A DNA stretch of 64,000 bases, from contig JAVBWO010000011.1 of assembly GCA_036677375.1 (NCBI GenBank), forward strand, positions 1 to 64,000. Direction: 5' to 3'. The notes below the pieces were generated by a model that worked only from the letters and a program-made list of their open reading frames with translations, had not been told where the DNA came from and ran no database searches. This stretch comes from JAVBWO01 sp036677375. GTDB taxonomy: Bacteria; Bacillota; Dehalobacteriia; UBA4068; UBA4997. The position numbers and the translations under genes are program-made. Below are positions 40,771-49,871 of this stretch, in pieces; within the stretch, counting starts at the first letter, position 1, and every line of letters starts with the position of its first letter.

Positions 40771-41556
40771 ATGATTCAACTTGAGCAGGTTTTTTATGCA
40801 TATGACGGCATTGCCGCCTTACAAAATGTGACGCTGCATATTGCAAAAGGGGAAGCCGTCGCTTTTATGGGGCCGAACGGCAGTGGCAAATCCACCCTTT
40901 TCATGCTCCTAAACGGCATTATTTTGCCGCAGGGCGGCAGCTATCGCTTTGATGGGGAAGAGATCACCGCCAAAAAACTGCGGGATGCCCAATTTGCCAA
41001 ATTGTTTCATCAGAAAATCGGCTTCGTGTTTCAAAATGCGGATACCCAGCTCTTTTGTTCCAATGTTTACGATGAGATCGCTTTTGGCCCGCGTCAGATG
41101 GGATTTCCTGAAAATGAAGTGGCGCAAAGGGTCAACGATTGTTTAGAATTATTGAATTTGCAGGGTTTCGAGAACAGGCAACCTTATCATTTAAGCGGCG
41201 GGGAGAAGCGTAAGGTAGCGATTGCATGCGTTTTATCATTAAATCCGGAGGTGCTGGTTTTAGACGAGCCCATGAGCGGTCTGGACCCCAGAACCCAGCG
41301 CTGGCTTGCTGAGTTTCTCATGCAATTGCAACAAGCCGGCAAAACCTTGCTTACTTCCACCCATAATCTTGAATTGGTAGCGGAAATTTCCCGGCGAGCC
41401 ATTCTCTTTGATGAAAATCACACCATCTTGGCTGATCTGCCTACCGAGACCATGTTGGGTAACGCCGGCTTGCTGCAACAGGCCAATCTGGTGGATGAAT
41501 ATTACCATCGGCACGAAGGTGGCGCGCACAGTCATTATCATATCCATCATTTTTAA
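40771..41556 (+). CDS. cbiO: ECF transporter ATPase CbiO with His-rich tail
   Basis: A 261-residue ABC ATPase: Walker A GPNGSGKST (~35-43), Q-loop FQNADTQLF, signature HLSGGEKRKVAIA (~138-150), Walker B EVLVLDEPMSGLDPRT and H-loop TSTHNLEL. The last 16 residues (HRHEGGAHSHYHIHHF) hold seven histidines, a feature of Ni/Co transport ATPases that may bind excess metal. It begins four bases after cbiQ. The set cbiM-cbiQ-cbiO is complete, with no separate cbiN. Confidence 0.94.
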   Translation: MIQLEQVFYAYDGIAALQNVTLHIAKGEAVAFMGPNGSGKSTLFMLLNGIILPQGGSYRFDGEEITAKKLRDAQFAKLFHQKIGFVFQNADTQLFCSNVYDEIAFGPRQMGFPENEVAQRVNDCLELLNLQGFENRQPYHLSGGEKRKVAIACVLSLNPEVLVLDEPMSGLDPRTQRWLAEFLMQLQQAGKTLLTSTHNLELVAEISRRAILFDENHTILADLPTETMLGNAGLLQQANLVDEYYHRHEGGAHSHYHIHHF

Positions 41557-41659
41557 GCAACCTCCGCAATCTTAAAAGACATAAGCTTTTGTGGCTATTG
41601 TTGGCATACGTCCATAAGGGAAGTGGCTTGACGGCGGATAGACGATAGGGGGGGCAACC

Positions 41660-42403
41660 TTGTTCAGTGACTTGTATGTCAGTGGGATCAAATTAAAGAA
41701 AACGGCTTTTTCAGACGGCGGCTACCTTTCTGAGCTTCCTGTTGTGAAGCACTTAAAAGAATTGCGGCTTCAACGAAAAGTTACATTTTTTGTAGGGGAA
41801 AACGGCACGGGAAAATCCACCTTGCTGGAGGCTGTTGCCATCTGCTGCGGCTTTAATGCGGAAGGTGGCAACAAAAACTTTTGTTTTTCTTCCAAAGCGA
41901 CACACTCGGATCTGTATCAATATTTGACGGTGGTAAAAGGCGTTAAAAAGCCCCAAGACGGTTTTTTCCTGCGGGCTGAGAGTTTTTATAATCTTGCCAC
42001 GGAAGTGGACAGACTGGATGAGGCAGACCCGGTCAACCGCCTTTCAAAGAGCTATGGCGGCAGATCATTACATCAGCAGTCCCATGGCGAAAGCTTCTTA
42101 TCGCTTTTTCTGAATCGTTTTGGCGGTAACGGACTTTATATTCTGGATGAACCGGAGGCAGCCTTGTCCCCTTCCCGGCAATTGGCTTTATTGTCTCAAA
42201 TCCATGAATTGGTAAAACAAAACTCACAATTGATCATTGCCACCCATTCCCCTATCCTGATGGCCTATCCTGGGGCCGAGATTTATGTGCTTAACGAAGA
42301 CGCCATTACTTTGACCCCTTATGCGGAAACAGAACATTATATTGTAACCAAGGCTTTTTTGGAGAATCCGCAAAAAATGCTGCAATATGTTTTTGAACCA
42401 TAA
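41660..42403 (+). CDS. Predicted AAA/ABC-like ATPase (COG3910 type)
   Basis: A 247-residue ATPase with TTG start. Walker A is VGENGTGKSTLLEAV (~45-59); the signature-like SHGESFLSLF (~141) and Walker B GLYILDEPEAALSPSRQLAL (~156) are those of RecF/SMC-type small ATPases, and ATHSPILMAYPGAEI supplies the switch histidine. Proteins of this type are soluble and their roles are mostly unknown; some accompany DNA-repair or toxin systems. It lies 100 bp behind cbiO on the same strand, but no metal-specific feature links it to transport. A hairpin terminator follows 150 bp after its stop. Confidence 0.85.
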   Translation: MFSDLYVSGIKLKKTAFSDGGYLSELPVVKHLKELRLQRKVTFFVGENGTGKSTLLEAVAICCGFNAEGGNKNFCFSSKATHSDLYQYLTVVKGVKKPQDGFFLRAESFYNLATEVDRLDEADPVNRLSKSYGGRSLHQQSHGESFLSLFLNRFGGNGLYILDEPEAALSPSRQLALLSQIHELVKQNSQLIIATHSPILMAYPGAEIYVLNEDAITLTPYAETEHYIVTKAFLENPQKMLQYVFEP

Positions 42404-42554
42404 TGCGGTAAGAGAATACGGCAAATATACTAATTGCACCTGTTCTTTATTTTTTAATTAATTTTTTAATTTTTTTGTTAAAATTTCAACAACATCCGCT
42501 CCGGCAGGCTGCTAGCGTTTGAAGAAGCGGTAAATGATTTTATCCGCTTGTTTT

Positions 42555-42592
42555 AAATGCTTTCTTAGCTTGGCTAAGGAGGCATTTTAATT
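42555..42592 (+). terminator. Intrinsic terminator after the ATPase gene
   Basis: AAATGCTTTCTTAGC and GCTAAGGAGGCATTT pair over 15 bp (two G-U wobbles) with a TTG loop, followed by TTTTAATTTT. The AGGAGG inside the stem is not a ribosome site for a gene. Confidence 0.75.
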
Positions 42593-42736
42593 TTATGCTT
42601 CATGAAAGAAACAAAGGAAAACCGGTGAAAGATATTGTGACGCAAGAATCTTGCCGCAGCTTTACGGCCAATGGCTGCCAAGAATCTGCTGAGGCTTTTC
42701 TTTTTATCTTATCGTTTATAAAAAATTATTCAAATA

Positions 42737-42779
42737 AAAAACCCGGTAAACAGTGATAAGAATCTGTCCGCCGGGTTTT
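42737..42779. terminator. Bidirectional terminator, serves the ferritin gene
   Basis: AAAACCCGG and CCGGGTTTT pair, with an inner ACAG/CTGT helix and A/T tails on both sides, just 24 bp beyond the ferritin stop codon. Confidence 0.8.
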
Positions 42780-42803
42780 CATGTTGATACCGAAGCAATG
42801 GCT

Positions 42804-43316
42804 TTACAGAACCAAAGAAGGCGGTGCATACACCCGGGCTTTCAGTTCATTATCCAGCATATAAAGCCCTTTAGGGTCGCCGCCGAACAAGGTGTAGCGC
42901 TGTACCAGATCCCCCGTGTTCTTTTCCTCTTCGCCTTGTTCTTTGATAAACCAGTCTAAAAATTGCATGGTCCGGAAATCTTTGCTGTTGTAAGCCTCTT
43001 CATAAATGGTGTTAATGGAAGCTGTGACATACTTTTCATGTTCCAGCGCTGCTTGTAGAGGGGCTTTAAAATCAGGGAAGGATATATCCGGCCCGGCAAT
43101 CGCAGTTAATTGGATCTTTTCCCCGCTATCCAGCAGATAAGTCCGAAACAACATGGCATGGTCGCGTTCCTCCTGCATTTGAACATAGAACCAATTTTCA
43201 AAACCGGTCAGATTTTCGTTGGCATAATAATTAGCGATATCCATATACAGGTAGGCGGAGTAAAGCTCTTTGTTGATCTGTTCGTTCAATAGCTGTGTTA
43301 CCTTTGTATTCGGCAT
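42804..43316 (-). CDS. ftnA: Bacterial non-haem ferritin
   Basis: A 170-residue four-helix-bundle ferritin, 24-mer iron store in the cytoplasm. Ferroxidase ligands are visible in QINKELYSAYLYMDIANYYA (Glu17-type), MQEERDHAMLF (Glu and His of helix B), ALEHEKYV (Glu of helix C) and FIKEQGEEEKNTGDLV (Glu/Gln of helix D). A GGGGAAT ribosome region precedes the ATG. It stores iron as ferrihydrite and protects against Fe/O2 chemistry. Single gene, with its terminator just downstream. Confidence 0.95.
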   Translation of the reverse strand: MPNTKVTQLLNEQINKELYSAYLYMDIANYYANENLTGFENWFYVQMQEERDHAMLFRTYLLDSGEKIQLTAIAGPDISFPDFKAPLQAALEHEKYVTASINTIYEEAYNSKDFRTMQFLDWFIKEQGEEEKNTGDLVQRYTLFGGDPKGLYMLDNELKARVYAPPSLVL

Positions 43317-43462
43317 TTTGTCATTCCCCTTTCTTTTTCATGTTTGTTCTATGGGAAAACCTTGACGTTTGCAGCTACCGGTTCGTTTTCGGCCAGGCCC
43401 GGCGCTAGAAACGGATCAAGCAATTCTGGTTGATACGGCACTCTGTGGCGCAGTATTTTACT

Positions 43463-44152
43463 TTAGGTAGATAATTCCGTGGGAACTTTACCTCGCATGC
43501 GCCGGGCTATATAGATAAAAGGTGTATCCAACAGACTGACCATGATCTTCAAAAGATAAGTAGAGAAAATGAGCTCCACCACGACCGTCACTGGAAACAA
43601 TCCCCAGAAAGCCAATAGGGTAAACACAGCGCTGTCTAAAAGCTGGGCGATCAAGGTGGCGAAATTGTTTCGCAAAAAAAGGAAACGGTCGCCGGTTTTG
43701 CGCCAGATAAAATGGTAAAGCATGATATCAAGGTTTTGTGAAACGAGGTAGGTGGCGATGCTGGCCAAAGAGATCCGGGGCGTGACGGAAAAAATGGTTC
43801 GCATGCTTCCCTGTACAAAATCATCCGCCGCCGGAATAAAGGCCAAGGTCATTTGAGTGGTAACAGTAAATGCCAAAAGCGCGGCGAATCCGATGGCGAT
43901 GGTTTTGTGGGCTAGTTTTTTACTGTGGTTCTCGCTTATGATATCGGTAGCAAGAAAGTTGCTGCCATATATCACGTTGCCCAAAGTGGCCTGCATGCCA
44001 AACATGGGGACCAGCTTCAGCGCTTCAATATTGGCAATAACGGAAGCCAAAGCGCACCAGATAAAAAGGCCCGTAGGCCCCCAAAGCCGGTAAAAAAGCA
44101 GCATCAAGGAAAAATAAACTAAAATGGTGGCAAAAAAGAGAAATTCGTTCAT
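43463..44152 (-). CDS. Queuosine-precursor-type transporter (YhhQ/VUT family)
   Basis: The most likely protein begins at the ATG at 44152 (MNEFLFFATILVYF), giving 229 residues, the usual family length; the frame stays open further upstream. About six hydrophobic segments are visible, with the family stretches QATLGNVIYGSNFLATDIIS (~60-80), NHSKKLAHKTIAIGF, RTIFSVTPRISLASIATYLV and NFATLIAQLLDSAVFTLLAF. Members import 7-cyano-7-deazaguanine or related queuosine precursors. It lies 84 bp after the DHHW gene and on the same strand, but functional linkage to it is not obvious. Confidence 0.85.
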   Translation of the reverse strand: MNEFLFFATILVYFSLMLLFYRLWGPTGLFIWCALASVIANIEALKLVPMFGMQATLGNVIYGSNFLATDIISENHSKKLAHKTIAIGFAALLAFTVTTQMTLAFIPAADDFVQGSMRTIFSVTPRISLASIATYLVSQNLDIMLYHFIWRKTGDRFLFLRNNFATLIAQLLDSAVFTLLAFWGLFPVTVVVELIFSTYLLKIMVSLLDTPFIYIARRMRGKVPTELST

Positions 44153-44235
44153 GAGTTCATAAAAATCCTTTCTGACAATGAAGTAGCTAAGAAAATATAA
44201 TGCACGATGAAAAGGGAAACCGCAAAGTGTTGTTA

Positions 44236-45345
44236 TCAGCGGTTGATTTGAAAGAGATTGGTATCCGCTGTAAATCCTGCCACATTGTAACAAAAAAGAA
44301 TATTATCCGGGGGGTTTTCTTTCAAATAATCGCTGAGCTTTTCTTTATAGAACCGCAGGTCCAAAACATCGATGCGGCTGAATTCCTGCATCAAAAAAGG
44401 CAAAAGGCAATTGGCGTAAGAGTCCTTTATGAGCAAAAGGCTTCCTTGTTCGGTAAGTCCCGTATCAATTGTGATATAGGGCTGGTTGCCGCCCAAGAAT
44501 AAGGCATACTTGTCTCTTTTCGCCAGGGCGCTTTCGTCATAAAGAGGGATCACGTTCTTTTCGACGCCGTTCACCACGGTAACAGTGGCGCCGCTGTTTT
44601 GTTCTGCCATGATATCAATATCGTCTGAGGGTAAAAAAGGAATTCCCGCTTTGGCCTGGAGCGTGCCATAAAAACCCGGAATGGTTTCCAAAATATCAAA
44701 GGTTTGGGCAGTCCGGCCCATGGCACCCATCAAAGCCTGGTAGCCATAGTAAGCGCCCAATGTGGTCCAGTGGTGGTCGGTACGGTAAAAAACATATTCC
44801 GTCTTGTGCTGTTCTAAAGGTGTCAGGCAATCTACAATACGGACCGACTGAATTTTTTCCTGTAGATAGGAAAGGAGCTCTTTTTGGCTCTCGTTGGGAG
44901 CGCCTTTGGGCAGTTTATCCCGCCAGATCTCAACGGCGCCCGGAACGGTCATCAGGTAAACCGGGGTTTCATAAGTTGCCGCAAAGGTGTTGAGTGCTTG
45001 AATATTTTTATCCACCTGCTGAAAGTCCGGTTTGGGGTAAGCTTCGATCAACGTGTCTCCCGCCGCCAAGTAAACACCATTATTTTCCTGTTTGCCGCAA
45101 AGCTCTTCACTGAATGCCTTCAGCCCTGTCCACCAATCCCGGCCAAAAAATTGATCTGCGGTATAATCTTCAAAGTCTTTCATATATTGGCCGCTTAACA
45201 CATCATCCATATGGAAGCCGGGACGCTGGGCCAAATAACGGTTTTCCTTTTCAGAAAATGCCTTGTCGGGTAGTAGTATATTCAGAATGAAGAATCCTCC
45301 GATAAAGAGGAAGAACACAAGCATGGTAACAGAAAGCCGTTTCAT
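44236..45345 (-). CDS. DHHW/AlgX-like protein, partner of MBOAT acyltransferase
   Basis: A 369-residue membrane-anchored extracytoplasmic protein. Residues ~5-25 form a signal anchor (VTMLVFFLFIGGFFILNI). The catalytic-like signature YRTDHHWTTLGAYYGYQAL (~185) resembles the SGNH-type DHHW/AlgX/AlgJ proteins, and LLIKDSYANCLLPFL (~310) holds the Ser/Asp-like block II. Such proteins pass an acyl group from an MBOAT protein onto a surface polysaccharide. The MBOAT gene ends 15 bp upstream, so the two work as a pair, probably O-acetylating a wall or exopolysaccharide. Confidence 0.88.
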   Translation of the reverse strand: MKRLSVTMLVFFLFIGGFFILNILLPDKAFSEKENRYLAQRPGFHMDDVLSGQYMKDFEDYTADQFFGRDWWTGLKAFSEELCGKQENNGVYLAAGDTLIEAYPKPDFQQVDKNIQALNTFAATYETPVYLMTVPGAVEIWRDKLPKGAPNESQKELLSYLQEKIQSVRIVDCLTPLEQHKTEYVFYRTDHHWTTLGAYYGYQALMGAMGRTAQTFDILETIPGFYGTLQAKAGIPFLPSDDIDIMAEQNSGATVTVVNGVEKNVIPLYDESALAKRDKYALFLGGNQPYITIDTGLTEQGSLLLIKDSYANCLLPFLMQEFSRIDVLDLRFYKEKLSDYLKENPPDNILFCYNVAGFTADTNLFQINR

Positions 45346-45360
45346 GTTCAGCCTCCTTGA

Positions 45361-46761
45361 TTAAAATCTGAAATATAAAAAAGGATTGTAAGAAGCGGAT
45401 ACCAAGTATGCCGTAGCCAGAATCAATAACAGCAAAGTAAGGGCGGGAGCCAGAAAGCGTTTTCCGGTTTCCGGCTGCTTCTGCCAAAGCTTTTTGCCAA
45501 AAGGAGTGGCCGCAACCGCCATAACAAGAAAGGACGGCAGATAGTTTCTGCAATAATAAAAGGCGGTTTTATCCCAGAAGGGTATGTTGCCCAGGCCGAC
45601 CATGGCTTTGAAATAGGCCATGCCCTGGCTCATATCGGTCATGGCAAAAATGACCCAGCTAAAAATCACCAAAACCATAGCGTAGAGATGTCCGACGAAG
45701 GCGGGAGCCTTTGCCAGAGGCTTCTGCAAAAAGGCTTTTTCCAGGCAAAGAAGAATGGCGAAATAGAGCCCCCAACATAAAAAGTTCCAACTGGCGCCAT
45801 GCCAAATGCCGGTTAAAAGCCACACGATAAAAATATTACGGTAGATCTTCCAAGGGGCCACCCGATTGCCGCCCAATGGGATATAGACATATTCCCGAAA
45901 CCAGGAACTGAGGGAAATATGCCAGCGTCGCCAGAACTCGGTAATGCTTTTGGCGATATAAGGATAATCAAAGTTGATCTTGAATTCGAAACCCAGCATG
46001 CGTCCCAAGCCAATGGCCATATCGGAATAGCCAGAGAAATCAAAATAAATCTGGAAAGTAAAAGCCAGAGCGCCCAGCCAAGCCCCTAAAACGGAAAGCT
46101 CGCTTGCAGGCATGGCGGCATAAGCGTCCCAAAGCAGGCCAATGTTGTTGGCTAAAAGCACTTTTTTACCAAATCCGCAGACAAAGCAAAGAATCCCTGA
46201 AGTGAACTGTTCTTTGGAGTATTGACGGTGACCCAGTTGGGAAGCCACATCTTTGTATTTTACGATAGGCCCCGCAATGAGTTGCGGGAACATAGTGACA
46301 TAAGTGCCAAAGGCGACGAGATTCTTTTGCGCAACGCTATCCTGCCGGTAAACGTCGATGGTATAGGACATGGTTTGAAAGGTGTAGAAAGAGATCCCGA
46401 TGGGCAAAGCCAGGCCTAAAGGCTGTAATGTGGGGAAGCCGGGGATTAAAGCCAGATTGGTAATGATGAAATCATAATATTTAAAGAAGATTAAAATTGC
46501 CAGATTACAAAAAACGGAGGCAAAGACTAAAAAACGCGTCAGACGATCTTTGCTGCGATAGTGGCCAATCAGGATACCAAACCCATAATTCAACAGCACG
46601 GAAAGAATCATGATCAATATGTAAACCGGTTCGCCCCAGCCGTAAAAGATCAAATTAACAAAAAGCAAAAACAAATTGCGGTATTTCAGAGGCGTAATAT
46701 AATAAATGCCCAAAGCCAAAGGAAGATAAATAAAAAGAAATAAGATGCTGCTGAATACCAT
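45361..46761 (-). CDS. MBOAT-family O-acyltransferase (AlgI-like)
   Basis: A 466-residue polytopic membrane protein. Characteristic MBOAT stretches are FSSILFLFIYLPLALGIYYI, GISFYTFQTMSYTIDVYR (~115-132), FPQLIAGPIVKY (~154-165), ALAFTFQIYFDFSGYSDMAI (~225-245) and TGIWHGASWNFLCWGLYFAI with the catalytic histidine (~317). It moves acyl groups (usually acetyl) across the membrane for O-acylation of polysaccharides, with the DHHW protein downstream as the extracellular partner. GGAGAA precedes the ATG. Confidence 0.94.
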   Translation of the reverse strand: MVFSSILFLFIYLPLALGIYYITPLKYRNLFLLFVNLIFYGWGEPVYILIMILSVLLNYGFGILIGHYRSKDRLTRFLVFASVFCNLAILIFFKYYDFIITNLALIPGFPTLQPLGLALPIGISFYTFQTMSYTIDVYRQDSVAQKNLVAFGTYVTMFPQLIAGPIVKYKDVASQLGHRQYSKEQFTSGILCFVCGFGKKVLLANNIGLLWDAYAAMPASELSVLGAWLGALAFTFQIYFDFSGYSDMAIGLGRMLGFEFKINFDYPYIAKSITEFWRRWHISLSSWFREYVYIPLGGNRVAPWKIYRNIFIVWLLTGIWHGASWNFLCWGLYFAILLCLEKAFLQKPLAKAPAFVGHLYAMVLVIFSWVIFAMTDMSQGMAYFKAMVGLGNIPFWDKTAFYYCRNYLPSFLVMAVAATPFGKKLWQKQPETGKRFLAPALTLLLLILATAYLVSASYNPFLYFRF

Positions 46762-47006
46762 GAAACAGTTCTCCTAGCTTTTTGGTCTTTATGAAAAATA
46801 AGTTTAAGTAATTTACTGGCCCATTCCGGTTATTTTTCACCATTTTGATTACTAATGCTAATATTATAGCATGCTTATAAGGCTTCTGCTGTTTTAATTT
46901 TTGGAATTAACTGCAAAGATTTTAATAGAAGTTTTTAAAAATTAATCAAAAATATAAAAAATCAGTATTTTGAAAGCAATGCCCAGGGAATATTTGCTAT
47001 GAGAAT
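46762..47006. other. AT-rich gap upstream of the MBOAT operon
   Basis: On the minus strand a TATAAT (centre near 46865) could be the -10 of the MBOAT operon, with no clear -35. No gene is seen between here and the terminator of the grd genes. Confidence 0.35.
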
Positions 47007-47043
47007 AAATCACGGCAGGTACTTTAAGTACCTGCCGTGATTT
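47007..47043. terminator. Bidirectional terminator of the grdB-grdE operon
   Basis: A perfect inverted repeat of 18 bp (AATCACGGCAGGTACTT half) is flanked by A and T runs, about 66 bp beyond the grdE-like stop. Confidence 0.92.
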
Positions 47044-47108
47044 CCGTTCATTTCCGTTCAGTGTGTTTGGAGGGTCACACTGCTTGCTGGCATATTATTT
47101 TGTGAGGT

Positions 47109-48434
47109 TTAATATTCGTGGGCGGTCCACTTGCTGTAGCCGGATTGATTGGCGCCCATGTACATTTGTACATTGGTAGTGAAGGTGATGGCTTCGGTAG
47201 CGGGTGGGAAGAAGCCGCCGGTGTCTTTATCCAGACGCAGAAAATCGCCGCCATAAGCTTTTTCCACTTTTTCCAACATAATGGGTCTTTCCCAGCTGCC
47301 GCCGCTGATGACGGCATCCGCTTCGGGAACGTCGTCCACCAGCAATTGACCTTCGGTGCCGTCCTTGCCACCGAATTCAAAAGTGATGAGGGAGCCTTTA
47401 ATATTGCGTCGTTCGGCGTGCTGGATGGTGAGCATCCCGTCAATGGCCGCATTGCCGCCGCCTTCCCAGGCCATGACGATGCCGTCGGCATGAATCGTAT
47501 CCGCAATTTTGGCACACATTTGCGAGCAGCGCTCTTTATGCCAGTTGCTGGGCTGGTGACTACGGCAGAAGATAACCCCGACGAAATTAATGTCGACGCC
47601 ATGACGGCGGTAAAGATCCAATAAAATAGGATGATTTGCATGGATATAAGTCGGAACTTTAAAAGTAGGCCAGGCATAGTTGCCGCCGACCACACAGCCG
47701 TCCAGCATTTCATTGGGTTCCAGCAGGGTGGGTACAATATCATAAATAGGCAGTCCATATAAAAGGGTGTTGGTATAAACGCCTTGGTTTTGGCATTGCC
47801 ATACCAATGCCACATTGGGCAGGCCTTCCTTTGGGGTATTGTCGAAAACCTGCACCCGTTCCGGCTCCAGATCTTTGGTAAGACTGGCTAAGAAGGTGGC
47901 TACTTTGATGGCGCATTTGCGCATGTCATTGTCATATTCCTCAGAGGATTTGCCGGGAACCACTTCAAAGACCATAACCAGGTTGATAGTTTCGGAGAAA
48001 GGCGTAAAGCCTTTGTATGGGCCGCTCATTTCCACGATAGCGTCCCGGGCGTATAAAAGACCGCTTGAGGCATTGCTTTCATCCCAGGGGATGGCCGCGC
48101 ACTCCATAACCGAGAAGCCATCCAGAAGATTGGTGACGCCTTGTCCTACCGTAAAGGGATCATTCAAGACGCCGGGATATTCGCCGCCCAGCAGTCTGGG
48201 GTCAATCTCCGATTTATACATGGGTTGAATGGTATCATAAATATGGATGATCCGGGCGCTTTCGCCAGGACGGGCGACTTCAAATTTAATACTAGTAATC
48301 GTTGCCATATGTGGAGCTGTCAAAGCTAGAAGCTCGTCATAGTTTACCGTTAATACGCCATTTTCATATTGGCATTTTGCGCCTTCCACCAATTCTTTTA
48401 CAGGGAAATATTGTCTGGTCAATTTCATGGTCAT
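47109..48434 (-). CDS. GrdE/GrdG/GrdI-like pyruvoyl-precursor subunit of protein B
   Basis: A 441-residue protein; the ATG at 48434 has GGAGGAG eight bases upstream and begins two bases after the selenoprotein stop. It matches the alpha/beta proprotein of glycine/sarcosine/betaine reductase component B over its length (MKLTRQYFPVKELVEGAKCQ; NLLDGFSVMECAAIPWDES; GVIFCRSHQPSNWHKERCS; AWEGGGNAAIDGML). The proprotein is cleaved at an internal Cys that becomes a pyruvoyl group; the candidate here is C247 in LDGCVVGGNY, near the position reported for GrdE. The pyruvoyl group binds the amino substrate as a Schiff base. Which amine is bound is not apparent. Confidence 0.88.
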   Translation of the reverse strand: MTMKLTRQYFPVKELVEGAKCQYENGVLTVNYDELLALTAPHMATITSIKFEVARPGESARIIHIYDTIQPMYKSEIDPRLLGGEYPGVLNDPFTVGQGVTNLLDGFSVMECAAIPWDESNASSGLLYARDAIVEMSGPYKGFTPFSETINLVMVFEVVPGKSSEEYDNDMRKCAIKVATFLASLTKDLEPERVQVFDNTPKEGLPNVALVWQCQNQGVYTNTLLYGLPIYDIVPTLLEPNEMLDGCVVGGNYAWPTFKVPTYIHANHPILLDLYRRHGVDINFVGVIFCRSHQPSNWHKERCSQMCAKIADTIHADGIVMAWEGGGNAAIDGMLTIQHAERRNIKGSLITFEFGGKDGTEGQLLVDDVPEADAVISGGSWERPIMLEKVEKAYGGDFLRLDKDTGGFFPPATEAITFTTNVQMYMGANQSGYSKWTAHEY

Positions 48435-48436
48435 GG

Positions 48437-49774
48437 CTATTTCTCCTCCTTCCATTCGCCTTTACGGACACTGAAGATCGTAGGCTCTTGAACGTCCGTA
48501 CAAATCGCTTCAATGGCTTTCAGGAGAATCGCTTTCCGGTATTCCCTTTCTCGGTCGGGGGGCAAAGCCGGATCGCCGATGGGGCAGGTAAAGTCACCGC
48601 CGGTAATGATGCGGTTGGCACCTACCGATAAAGCAATGGAGTTGAAGGCGTTGATGTGGGCAATGGGAATACCCTCTTTATCAAACTCTTTTGAAACCGC
48701 TGCGCCGCAGCGGGTGCAGGTGCCTCAGGTAGAGGTTAGGATAACGGCTTGTACCCCATCCTTTTTCAATTGAACGGCCATTTCGTGGCCCAGCTTCATA
48801 CTCATTCCAACATTGGTACCGATACCGCAGGTAGCCAAAAAATATTGGGCTAATTCACCGATGACGCCTTCTTTTTGCAGTGAGGTGGCTTCTTCATAAG
48901 CGATCAAACGGTTGGGATCTTTGTTAACAGTAGTGGTGTCATAACCGCCGTGGATAGATTCATAGTGCTGGCAGTCAAAGGTGTCGGGGTCTATGGGGTA
49001 AGTCCCGTAAGCGACGGAAGCAAACATCCGTAGCCTGTCGGGATTCCCCTTAGGCACCAAGCCCCCCACAGTAATTAAAGCAAATTTTGCTTTGGAAGGA
49101 TCCTTCAGGGCAGGAGCTGCAGGAACCTTTCCTTCTTTCCGCAGGGGTACTTCGGTGCGATAAGGTTGATTGTATAGTTTTTTTACCAGAATATCTACAA
49201 CACGCTCGGCACCGGATTTTTCATCGTATTCATTGTAACGATGACCGGTTGGTATGTAGCCCTCGAGGGATGCTGGGCCTATTTTTTCTCTTTTGGCTAA
49301 TTTTAAAGCGAATTTTGCCAGTGTAGGCAAGGAGGTTTTCATCCCGGTAGCTGTTTCTGTGGCTTCGGTGATGTAGTTGTTCAAGACAAACATTTGAACA
49401 GCCGGGTTCTGGGGATACATACCGCATACGGCGGAGATTCCCAGTTCCGAACGGACAAAATCGCAGAATTTAGCGCAGGCCACGCCATAACGGCCGGCGT
49501 TAAAAGCCGGACCGGCAATAACTACGTCTGGTTGTACTTCCTCCACCAATTTTTTCAGTTCGGGTTTTAACGCTTCGTAGTGTTCATCTACGTTGAAGTG
49601 ATTATCGCCGCAAGCCAAGGTGCGAACGATTTTCATTTCGCCTTTCCACATGCCTTCCATGCCAATACCGGGGCCTTTGGCCCCCTCGAACACATGAAGC
49701 CCTTCATGGGCCATGTCTTCGCCGCCGATACCGGCATAGAATTGGTTAATGTAGCATAGTGCCTTTAGAGTCAT
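48437..49774 (-). CDS. GrdB/GrdF/GrdH-like selenoprotein B (in-frame UGA = Sec350)
   Basis: 445 residues when the in-frame TGA at 48725-48727 is read as selenocysteine. Before it the frame is DGVQAVILTST and after it GTCTRCGAAVSKEFDKEG, giving the UxxCxxC motif TSTUGTCTRCGA of GrdB-family proteins, continuing with HINAFNSIALSVGANRII to WKEEK and a TAG. A 7-bp hairpin (CCGCTGC/GCAGCGG, 48697-48713) starts 11 nt after the UGA, at the position of a bacterial SECIS. N-terminal family features: YINQFYAGIGGED, AGPAFNAGRYGVACAK. It splits the substrate C-N bond using the selenol and passes the carboxymethyl group to GrdA. It is clearly diverged from ordinary GrdB/GrdF/GrdH. Confidence 0.93.
48697..48713 (-). 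promoter_or_regulatory. Putative SECIS hairpin downstream of the Sec UGA
   Basis: CCGCTGC-GGC-GCAGCGG (minus strand) is a perfect 7-bp stem with a 3-nt minimal loop, 11 nt after the UGA, within the coding sequence as expected for bacterial selenocysteine insertion elements bound by SelB. Confidence 0.65.
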
Positions 49775-49871
49775 TTTTCCACCCCTTTTGATTTATTATA
49801 AATGATAAGATTTATCCATTTACCTTTTACCTTTTGCCGTTTGATTTTCTAACATGTCCGGGATAGTTTTT

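Noticed and set aside
42595..42756. 53-codon ORF (MLHERNKGKPVKDIV...) with an AGGAGG upstream
   Set aside because: The AGGAGG is part of a 15-bp terminator stem (42555-42592) and 12 bases from the ATG; the frame also runs through the ferritin terminator.
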